A stretch of DNA of 64,000 bases from Saccharospirillum sp. (GTDB lineage: Bacteria; Pseudomonadota; Gammaproteobacteria; Pseudomonadales; Natronospirillaceae), in assembly GCA_018402545.1 (NCBI GenBank), contig JAGYIL010000001.1, positions 1,922,001 through 1,986,000 of the forward strand, read 5' to 3'. The notes under the pieces are model-generated. The model did no database searches. It saw only the letters and a list, made by a program, of their open reading frames with translations, and was not told the DNA's origin. Numbering within the stretch: position 1 is the stretch's first letter; each line of letters starts with the position of its first letter. Of the stretch, positions 57,269 through 64,000 are shown in pieces. Both the position numbers and the translations under genes were made by a program.

Positions 57269-58168
57269 ATGACCAAACCCGAACACACCCAATCCTTTGA
57301 ACGGATTGGCATTGTCGGCCGACTCGACAGCGACAGCGTGGTTCACTCTGTCCGCCGGCTGACACACTTGCTGAGCGAGTTGAACCGGGCCTGTCGCATC
57401 GACTTGCCACTGGCAGAGGCGATACCGGGGTTGAATTGTGAGGCCCTCGACCGGCCGGGCCTCGGCCAGTGGGCCGATCTGATTATAGTCGTCGGCGGTG
57501 ACGGCACACTGCTTGGTGCCGCCCGCGACCTGGCAGAATTCAACGTGCCATTGCTGGGCATCAACCGCGGCCGACTGGGCTTTTTGACCGACATCATGCC
57601 GGTAGAGATGGAACAGAAGGTGCGGGATGTGTTTTCCGGCCGCTACGTCATTGAAAACCGTTTTTTGCTGCAGGCCAGCATTATGCGAGACGGAAAAGTG
57701 CTGGAAACGGGGCGGGCACTGAACGACGTGGTGCTGCACTCCGGTCAGAGTATCCGGATGATCGAATTCGAGCTCTACATCAACGGTCAGTTTGTCTACA
57801 GCCAGCGTTCCGATGGCCTGATCGTATCGACCCCCACCGGCTCTACCGCCTACGCGCTCTCGGCGGGTGGGCCCCTGGTGCACCCGAGCCTCGATACCAT
57901 GATTCTGGTGCCCATGTTTCCGCACAGCCTGAATAACCGGCCCCTGGTGGTCGGTGCCGACGCCAGGCTGAGCATTCAGCTGGGTGAGGACCACGGGTTC
58001 GAGCCGCAAATCAGTTTTGATGCCCAGCACCATATCGCCATCGCGCCGGGTGATGAACTGCGCATCTGCCGGTTCCCGCAGGCGTTGCGCCTGTTGCACC
58101 CGGAAGATCACAACTATTATGAGATATGCCGCACCAAACTGGGCTGGGGTAACCGTCTCGAAGACTAA
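57269..58168 (+). CDS. nadK: NAD kinase
   Basis: Phosphorylates NAD to NADP. The 299-residue product has the GGDGTLL loop near residue 76, INRGRLGFLTD, and the NE/D-type motif in RALNDVVLH, all standard for NadK. It is followed by DUF1315 and DUF2797 genes and pepN in the conserved order of pseudomonads. No other regulation is visible. Confidence 0.97.
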   Translation: MTKPEHTQSFERIGIVGRLDSDSVVHSVRRLTHLLSELNRACRIDLPLAEAIPGLNCEALDRPGLGQWADLIIVVGGDGTLLGAARDLAEFNVPLLGINRGRLGFLTDIMPVEMEQKVRDVFSGRYVIENRFLLQASIMRDGKVLETGRALNDVVLHSGQSIRMIEFELYINGQFVYSQRSDGLIVSTPTGSTAYALSAGGPLVHPSLDTMILVPMFPHSLNNRPLVVGADARLSIQLGEDHGFEPQISFDAQHHIAIAPGDELRICRFPQALRLLHPEDHNYYEICRTKLGWGNRLED

Positions 58169-58245
58169 CCGTTATGAATGCCGCCCTTGTGTCTCGCCGC
58201 TTTGACCGCACATGGGAACACAGCAGGGTGGAAGAGGGTGAACCT

Positions 58246-58524
58246 ATGAATTTTGATGTCGTCGCCGGGAGTCTGTCTCCCGAAGTCTACAGCCGGCTGA
58301 AAGAAGCCGTTGAGCTTGGCAAGTGGCCCAATGGCGTGGCGCTGACCAAAGAGCAAAAAGCACTGTGTCTGGAAGCCTGTCTGAAATATGAAATCAGTAA
58401 CGGCGTGCCTGAGCAGGCTCGTACCGGTTACATAGACCGGCCCGAATCGGTCAGACGCAAGGCGGAAAAGCTGAACGATATTCAGGTGATCAATTTGCCC
58501 GGCGCCGGAGACACCTTGCAATGA
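58246..58524 (+). CDS. DUF1315 (YeaC-like) small protein
   Basis: A 92-residue protein of the YeaC family: a short helical protein with YSRLKEAVELGKWPNGVALT and EQARTGYIDRPE, the family signature. Function unknown. The ATG at 58246 begins the conserved part; an earlier in-frame ATG at 58174 adds 24 non-conserved residues. It overlaps the DUF2797 gene by 4 bp. Confidence 0.9.
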   Translation: MNFDVVAGSLSPEVYSRLKEAVELGKWPNGVALTKEQKALCLEACLKYEISNGVPEQARTGYIDRPESVRRKAEKLNDIQVINLPGAGDTLQ

Positions 58525-59381
58525 ACCTCGATCTGTTTAGCGAGTCGAGCGAGAACGCAACTGAGCTGGGTCGCGGTGGGCTGGAAAAGATGGTCAGCGA
58601 TGCCACCTCGCCCGTGCATTACCGGTTGCGGCTCGGTGACCACGAGATCGACATGAATGCGCGGATTGGCTCGACCATCCGGCTCGAGTATCTGGGTGAA
58701 ATTCGCTGCGTCTATTGCGACAAGGTGACCAATAAAAGCTTTGGCCAAGGCTACTGCTACGAACATTTCACAACCCTGGCGCAATGCGACAGTTGCATGA
58801 TGAGCCCCGAAAAATGCCACTTCGATCAGGGCACCTGTCGCGAACCGGAATGGGGAGAAGCGACTTGCATGCAATCGCACTACGTCTATCTGGCCAATGC
58901 CAGCGGCATCAAGGTGGGCATTACCCGCGGCGGGCAGGTGCCGACGCGCTGGGTCGACCAGGGTGCGACCCAGGCGATGATCATCGCCCGGGTGACCTCG
59001 CGCAAACTGGCCGGCTTACTCGAAGTCATCTTCAAGCAGCATGTTGCCGACAAAACCAACTGGCGCACCATGCTGAAAGGCACCTCGGAGCCGCTGGATC
59101 TGCCCGCACTGCGTGACCAACTGGTGGCGGAGTGTCGCCCGGAACTGGATGCGCTCATCGCAGATTATGGTCTGCAGGCCATTCAGTTGATCAACCACGC
59201 CGACGTGCGTTCGCTGGATTATCCGGTAGACCAGTACCCCGAAAAAGTCAGCAGCCTGACGCTCGACAAACAGCCGGTTGTCGAAGGTACCTTGCTCGGC
59301 ATTAAAGGCCAGTACTGGATTCTCGATACCGGCGTTATCAACATTCGTCGCCACACCGGCTACCAGGTGGTGTTGCGTTAA
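58521..59381 (+). CDS. DUF2797 zinc-binding-type protein with GIY-YIG-like segment
   Basis: A 286-residue DUF2797 protein. Cysteines arranged as CVYC, CDSC and further single Cys residues between about 64 and 117 suggest zinc binding. The segment HYVYLANASGIKVGITR from residue 120, with Arg further on, has the look of a GIY-YIG nuclease motif; the family has no proven function. It is co-transcribed with the DUF1315 gene and precedes pepN. Confidence 0.85.
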   Translation: MNLDLFSESSENATELGRGGLEKMVSDATSPVHYRLRLGDHEIDMNARIGSTIRLEYLGEIRCVYCDKVTNKSFGQGYCYEHFTTLAQCDSCMMSPEKCHFDQGTCREPEWGEATCMQSHYVYLANASGIKVGITRGGQVPTRWVDQGATQAMIIARVTSRKLAGLLEVIFKQHVADKTNWRTMLKGTSEPLDLPALRDQLVAECRPELDALIADYGLQAIQLINHADVRSLDYPVDQYPEKVSSLTLDKQPVVEGTLLGIKGQYWILDTGVINIRRHTGYQVVLR

Positions 59382-59486
59382 CGACTGGCTGTCGGGCTCT
59401 TACCAGAGCCTGTTATCTGGCCATTGCATCGGCTGTTAAGCGCGGCCTTTCCGACCCGACCCTACAAGGGCAAGAGTGAGACACTG

Positions 59487-62120
59487 ATGAGAACACAGGA
59501 TCCGAAAACCATTTACCTCAGGGAGTACCAGCAACCGGCTTTCTGGGTAGAGCATATCAATCTGACCGTGAGCATCCATGATGGCTACACCGAAGTCTCG
59601 TCAGAACTGACCCTGAAAAAGAACCCGACCGTCGCCAGTCGCGAGCTGGTGCTGAACGGCATCGATCAGGACATTCAGTCCCTGCAGTTGGATGATAAGC
59701 AGCTGAGCAGTGCCGACTATGACTATGCGGATGGTGTACTTACTCTGAATTGCGATTCAGAACAGGCCATTTTTCGTGCCGTCACGCGCATAGACCCGCA
59801 GAACAACACCTCGCTGGAAGGCCTGTACCAGTCCGGTTCAATGTATTGCACCCAGTGCGAGGCGGAAGGCTTTCGCAAGATAACCTTTTACCCTGATCGC
59901 CCCGATGTGATGGCGACCTTTACGACCCGTATCGAAGCCGACGCTGGCCAGTTTCCGGTGCTGCTGTCGAACGGTAACCCGGTGGACAGTGGTGCCCTGG
60001 GAGGCGGACGACACTTTGCCGTTTGGGAAGACCCCTTTCCTAAACCAAGTTATCTTTTCGCGCTGGTCGCCGGCGACCTGAGCAGTAAGGATGACCGGTT
60101 CACCACGCGCAGCGGTCGCGACGTCACGCTGAGAATTTTTGTTGAGCCACAGAATGCACACAAGGTTGATTTTGCGCTGGACTCCCTGAAAAAAGCCATG
60201 CAATGGGACGAAGAAGTCTATGGGCGGGAATACGATCTGGATCTGTTCATGATCGTCGCCTCCGACTTCTTCAACATGGGCGCCATGGAAAACAAAGGCC
60301 TTAATATTTTCAACAGTGCTGCTGTGCTCGCCTCGCCCGACACCTCGAACGATCAGCGCTTTGAACGCATCGAAGGCATTGTCGCACACGAGTATTTCCA
60401 CAACTGGAGTGGCAACCGCGTAACCTGCCGCGACTGGTTTCAGCTGTCGCTGAAAGAAGGGTTTACCGTTTTTCGCGATACCGAATTCAGCTCCGACATA
60501 CACGACCGCGCAGTGAAACGAATTGAAACCGTCGCCGGTCTGCGGGCTGTTCAATTCCCCGAAGACAACGGTCCGATGGCGCATCCGGTTCGGCCCGATT
60601 CGTACATTGAAATCAATAATTTCTACACCGCCACCGTTTATGAAAAAGGCGCCGAAGTCGTGCGCATGATTCACACCCTGGTCGGGCCGGGTGATTTTCG
60701 ACGCGGTTCGGATTTATACTTCGAGCGCTTTGACGGACAGGCAGTGACCACCGACGATTTCGTGGCCTGCATGGAACAGGTTTCCGGTCTTGATTTGACG
60801 CAGTTCAAGCGCTGGTACACGCAGGCGGGTACTCCCCGGTTGGCGGTGACCGACGACTACGACGCAGACAGCCAAACCTACCGGCTTTCGTTTCATCAGT
60901 CATGCCCGGCAACACCCGGACAGACCGATAAATTACCCTTTGTGATTCCGGTAAAGCTGGGTCTGTTGGGTGCCGATGGCAACGATTTGCCCATTCGCAC
61001 CAGCGCCAACTACAACGCCGGCACCGAGGTGCTGACCCTCACCGATGAAATGACCGAGGTCGTCTTTACCGGCGTATCGGAACGGCCCGTCCCCAGTTTG
61101 CTGAGGGACTTTTCAGCCCCGGTGAAGTTGACGTTTGGTTACAGCGACGAGCAACTGGCGTTCCTGGCCGCCAACGATGCCAACGGCTTTAACCGCTGGG
61201 ACGCATTGCAGCAACTGTACCTCCGCGCCATTCTGAGCATGGCGACAGAGCACCGTGCGGGTCGCTCTATGACACCGCCTTCGGTGTTGGTAGAAACCGT
61301 GGCCAATGTAGCGGGCGACGCCTCTCTGTCACACGCCATTCGTGCCAGCATGCTGACCTTGCCCGGCTATGCCATCCTCAAAGACGCCGTCGACATCGTC
61401 TACATTGACGACCTGATCGCCGCGCGCAAGCACCTGGTCAAGACACTCGCCACCCGCTACCGGGATATCTGGCGGTCTCTGACCGAGAAGCTGAGCAGCG
61501 ATGCACCCTATGAATTCAATGCCGAAGAATCCGGTCGTCGTCAGTTGCAGGGCCTGAGCCTCTGGTACTGGTTAAAGGCTGGCGACCAGGCTGCGTTCGA
61601 TTTCGCCGCAGAACTGTACGCCAGCGCCACCAACCAGACCGATCGCAGTAACGCCCTGCGAGCGGTTCTGGCGGGCGATGCCGAAGCCTTGCAACAATCG
61701 CTGCTGAGCGATTTTTACGAGCGCTGGCAGTCGGATACCCAGATGGTAGAGCAATGGCTGACCATGCAAGCGGGAACGCCAGGCATGACGGTCCCGGGCA
61801 TTGAAACGCTGATGCAACACCCGGCCTTTGACATCAAGAACCCGAACAAGGTGCGCAGTGTCATTGTCGGCTTTGCAATGAACACCGAGTCGTTTCACGA
61901 TGCCAGGGGAGAGGGGTATGCCTTGCTCGCAAAGGTGGTTCAGCAGTTGAACGCCCTGAACCCACAGCTGGCTGCCAGGCTGGTAACACTGCTGTCTGAC
62001 TGGAAGCGCTACGATGCAGACCGTGGCAAGATGATGGCTTCTGCGCTGGAGACCATTCTGGCCACTGAATCACTGTCTTCGAACGTCTTTGAAATGGCCC
62101 AGCGGGCGCTGAAAGACTGA
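59487..62120 (+). CDS. pepN: Aminopeptidase N
   Basis: Zinc metallo-aminopeptidase of the M1 family, 877 residues as in E. coli. The exopeptidase motif GAMEN is near residue 265, and the zinc site HEYFH is at 301-305 with Glu324 as third ligand. C-terminal helical repeats follow. The ATG at 59487 is used; an in-frame ATG at 59424 adds 21 residues that are not conserved. No terminator is visible before the tRNA promoter downstream. Confidence 0.97.
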   Translation: MRTQDPKTIYLREYQQPAFWVEHINLTVSIHDGYTEVSSELTLKKNPTVASRELVLNGIDQDIQSLQLDDKQLSSADYDYADGVLTLNCDSEQAIFRAVTRIDPQNNTSLEGLYQSGSMYCTQCEAEGFRKITFYPDRPDVMATFTTRIEADAGQFPVLLSNGNPVDSGALGGGRHFAVWEDPFPKPSYLFALVAGDLSSKDDRFTTRSGRDVTLRIFVEPQNAHKVDFALDSLKKAMQWDEEVYGREYDLDLFMIVASDFFNMGAMENKGLNIFNSAAVLASPDTSNDQRFERIEGIVAHEYFHNWSGNRVTCRDWFQLSLKEGFTVFRDTEFSSDIHDRAVKRIETVAGLRAVQFPEDNGPMAHPVRPDSYIEINNFYTATVYEKGAEVVRMIHTLVGPGDFRRGSDLYFERFDGQAVTTDDFVACMEQVSGLDLTQFKRWYTQAGTPRLAVTDDYDADSQTYRLSFHQSCPATPGQTDKLPFVIPVKLGLLGADGNDLPIRTSANYNAGTEVLTLTDEMTEVVFTGVSERPVPSLLRDFSAPVKLTFGYSDEQLAFLAANDANGFNRWDALQQLYLRAILSMATEHRAGRSMTPPSVLVETVANVAGDASLSHAIRASMLTLPGYAILKDAVDIVYIDDLIAARKHLVKTLATRYRDIWRSLTEKLSSDAPYEFNAEESGRRQLQGLSLWYWLKAGDQAAFDFAAELYASATNQTDRSNALRAVLAGDAEALQQSLLSDFYERWQSDTQMVEQWLTMQAGTPGMTVPGIETLMQHPAFDIKNPNKVRSVIVGFAMNTESFHDARGEGYALLAKVVQQLNALNPQLAARLVTLLSDWKRYDADRGKMMASALETILATESLSSNVFEMAQRALKD

Positions 62121-62167
62121 ACCAGCCGGCGTAGGGCGCATAACTGCTTGAAATACAACACAAAGTA

Positions 62168-62195
62168 TTGACAGCGAGTTCGGCGCCAGTAGAAT
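62168..62195 (+). promoter_or_regulatory. Sigma-70 promoter of tRNA-Ala (second copy)
   Basis: TTGACA (62168-62173), a 16-bp spacer and TAGAAT (62190-62195), 36 bp before the tRNA. The -35 box is the same as in the first copy but the rest differs. Confidence 0.8.
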
Positions 62196-62231
62196 ACGCA
62201 GCGGTGTCAGACGGGAGTCCGGCACCGATTT

Positions 62232-62307
62232 GGGGCTATAGCTCAGCTGGGAGAGCGCCTGCATGGCATGCAGGAGGTCTGCGGTTCGATCCCGCATAGC
62301 TCCACCA
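62232..62307 (+). tRNA. tRNA-Ala (anticodon GGC), second copy
   Basis: The same 76-nt sequence as the tRNA at 32652, base for base, including the encoded CCA and anticodon GGC in ATGGCAT. The upstream flanks differ, but the terminator stem is identical. Confidence 0.98.
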
Positions 62308-62315
62308 AACTCATA

Positions 62316-62345
62316 AAAAAACCGGTCCTTGTGACCGGTTTTTTT
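62316..62345 (+). terminator. Terminator of tRNA-Ala (second copy)
   Basis: AACCGGTC-CTTGT-GACCGGTT with a T-run to 62345. Only the loop differs from the terminator at 32738. Confidence 0.92.
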
Positions 62346-62371
62346 ATGGGCGGTTCGCGGCAACTTTGTCT

Positions 62372-62600
62372 TCAGTGGTATTGGCCCGCGTCGGGCACCG
62401 GGTGTACCCCTGTGGGGTCGGCGTAGATCCGTCCTTGGAGCCTAGGCCGCAGGATATGAATCCCCTCCATGGGATTCACCCTTCGGCTCGCTGCGCTCGT
62501 GCTAAAACGCTCCTGGCGTTTTAGTCCCTGCTGCGGACTACCCCACAGGGATACACCCGGCGCTCGCCGCTTGTTTCCTGAGCAAATTTCGGAACTGGAG
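62372..62600. repeat. Interspersed palindromic repeat, copy E
   Basis: An element of about 230 bp with the family blocks CCCTGTGGGGTCGGCGTA, GGAGCCTAGGCCGC and GGACTACCCCACAGGG and right end AATTTCGGAACTGGAG. Two extra hairpins are present: GAATCCC-CTCCAT-GGGATTC and CTAAAACGC-TCCTG-GCGTTTTAG. The left end is less well kept. It ends at the stop codon of the OmpA-family gene. Confidence 0.7.
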
Positions 62601-63593
62601 TTATGTTTCCTGTGGCTCCAGAATAATTTCAATACGCCGATTCCGCTGTCGACTGGCGTCATCTGTCTCTTCTACCTGCGGCTGAGTATCGGCAACACCG
62701 GTTGCACTCAGACGTTGCGGGTCGATGCCCAGTTCCGTTAGGCGGCGCACGGCGGCGCTGGCTCGGGCTGAACTCAATTCCCAGTTGGTCGGGTAGCGAT
62801 TTCTCATCGAGACCACGGGCAAGCTGTCGCTGTGACCGACCACCCGGATGTTGTACTGCTCAAAACTTTCTATGGCTTCAGCGACGTCTTCGAGTACAGC
62901 AACGGACTGGCTGTTTAACTGAGCTGAACCCGAATCAAACAGGATGGCTTCCGGCAACTGGATCACGGTGGAGCCATCGTCCCGTTGCTCAATCGACTGA
63001 GTGCGGTTGTCGCTCAATGCCGCCAGTTGTTGCTCCAGAGCATCGATGGCCTGTTGCTCACGCTGCAGGCGGCTCTCCAGGTCTTCTACTTCTTCTTCCC
63101 GACCGGTCAGGGCGGTATTGGCGGCTTGCAACTGCTGTTGGTAGCGTTCGTTGAGTCGAATTTGCTGTTCCAGTTGCTCGGTCAGTTCACGATTTTCCTG
63201 TGCCCGGGCATCGGCTTCCGATTCCAGTCTCGCCAGTTCCTGTTGGCGACTGGATGCCGCCTCCAGTCGTTGCTGGGATTGTTGCTGGGTGGCAACCAGG
63301 CTGGTGTACTCCTCGGTCACCTCATTTAGCCGGGCTTGCAGCTCTGTCACTATGTCTGACAGGTCTGTCTGCTGGCTCGTGAACTGGCCAAGGCGTTGTT
63401 CAAGCTGGCGGTTGGTTTCGGACAGGGTTTGCAGGCGAGTGCGGGCAGCGAGAAGATCTTCAGATTGATCGCTGACCTGTTGTTCCAGTGTTTGGGTAGA
63501 GCGGGTTAGTTGCTGGTTGTCCCATAGCACGTAAGCCGTAAACAGCGCGAGCAGCAGGGCGGCAGTCAATGCCCAGAGGGTCGATCTTGGCAT
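62601..63593 (-). CDS. OmpA-family protein with long coiled coil
   Basis: A 330-residue protein: one N-terminal membrane segment (about 7-24, no cleavage site), a coiled coil from about 28 to 200 rich in Gln, Glu and Leu, and a C-terminal OmpA/MotB peptidoglycan-binding domain (about 210-325) with the motif VVGHSDSLPV and the SSARASAAVRRL helix. It probably bridges the inner membrane and the peptidoglycan. The gene ends at repeat copy E. No other function is suggested by context. Confidence 0.9.
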   Translation of the reverse strand: MPRSTLWALTAALLLALFTAYVLWDNQQLTRSTQTLEQQVSDQSEDLLAARTRLQTLSETNRQLEQRLGQFTSQQTDLSDIVTELQARLNEVTEEYTSLVATQQQSQQRLEAASSRQQELARLESEADARAQENRELTEQLEQQIRLNERYQQQLQAANTALTGREEEVEDLESRLQREQQAIDALEQQLAALSDNRTQSIEQRDDGSTVIQLPEAILFDSGSAQLNSQSVAVLEDVAEAIESFEQYNIRVVGHSDSLPVVSMRNRYPTNWELSSARASAAVRRLTELGIDPQRLSATGVADTQPQVEETDDASRQRNRRIEIILEPQET

Positions 63594-63861
63594 GGCATGT
63601 TCCTATGTCAGTGATGTGTCAAGCATGACCCAAAACCCGGGCAGGTGTCGACACTCTTTCGCCACCAATCCCCTGGGCGGACATCGCAGCGGTTGCCTTG
63701 TCTTCGAAGAGCGGTCAGGTAGTCGGCCATCAGCTGCAATATACGTGCGTTTGCACAAACACTGGTCAATACTGCTAAGGTTATTTTCAGTGTTCCAGCC
63801 CCGCCGGGATGACCCCCGAACGCTGGTATCAACACCTACCAATAAAAATAATGGAAACGTC

Positions 63862-64000
63862 ATGAACAATACCAAACAAGAACGCCACTATCTGACTCCC
63901 TTGCAGGAGCTGGCGCGCCATGTGCGAGAGCGGGGCGATGCAGCCTATCTGCACCAGCCCGTCAACCGACAGCTAACTGTGTGGACCTGGCAGCAGGTTG
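63862..64000 (+). CDS. AMP-dependent acyl-CoA synthetase-like protein, 5' end only
   Basis: The first 46 codons of a gene cut by the window end. The ATG at 63862 opens a stop-free frame reading LTPLQELARHVRERGDAAYLHQPVN and then WTWQQV, the N-terminal pattern of long-chain acyl-CoA synthetases (T-W-Q-Q). Only a general assignment is possible. It is divergent from the OmpA-family gene with a 268-bp gap between them that holds no other recognised feature. Confidence 0.6.
   Translation, partial: MNNTKQERHYLTPLQELARHVRERGDAAYLHQPVNRQLTVWTWQQV

Overview
The window is chromosomal DNA of a GC-rich gammaproteobacterium. The order lysR–leuC–leuD–leuB–asd–fimV–truA–trpF–trpB–trpA–accD–folC–SPOR–cvpA–purF–metZ is the arrangement known from Pseudomonas, and nadK–DUF1315–DUF2797–pepN matches the same lineage. 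The broken order elsewhere and the interspersed palindromic repeats suggest a marine relative in the Oceanospirillales/Pseudomonadales range rather than Pseudomonas itself. That placement is an inference from gene order and protein character; no 16S or marker comparison was possible. There is no prophage, CRISPR array or intact transposase gene.

Layout. (1) 1-19.2 kb: rhombosortase, LysR regulator, leucine biosynthesis, asd, the polar-hub protein FimV, truA, the trpFBA block, accD, folC, a SPOR protein, cvpA, purF and metZ. (2) 19.5-25.1 kb: a MoxR ATPase/DUF58/transglutaminase operon and a two-receiver diguanylate cyclase. (3) 25.1-32.7 kb: a DegV lipid-binding protein, a long-form glyceraldehyde-3-phosphate dehydrogenase followed by three hairpins, a large DUF2339 membrane protein, gltX and tRNA-Ala(GGC). 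(4) 33-37.9 kb: a membrane-anchored glycerophosphodiesterase, a secreted lysozyme-like protein, and a cytosolic-looking fusion of patatin lipase, peptidoglycan-binding and lysozyme-like domains. (5) 38-45.7 kb: a polyamine-type ABC importer with a promoter/operator, then an ATP-grasp enzyme and a 680-residue protein of unknown family with a possible Cys-His-Asn triad. (6) 46-54.8 kb: a PLP transsulfuration enzyme, EAL-HDOD protein, a small inverted-repeat element flanked by CTAG, a BrkB/YihY protein, methionine synthase split into two overlapping genes under a structured leader RNA, and nfuA. (7) 54.8-64 kb: J-domain protein, mutarotase, DUF1853, nadK, DUF1315, DUF2797, pepN, a second identical tRNA-Ala(GGC), an OmpA-family coiled-coil protein, and the first 46 codons of an acyl-CoA synthetase-like gene.

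Most of the window is core metabolism: branched-chain amino acid, tryptophan, methionine, purine, folate, NADP and fatty-acid precursor synthesis. The parts that deserve attention are the leader RNA of metH (two nested helices plus a 7-bp loop-to-downstream pseudoknot), the split metH, the lipase-muramidase fusion with its lysozyme-like neighbour, the ABC importer/ATP-grasp/Cys-His-Asn cassette, and two families of palindromic repeats in intergenic DNA.
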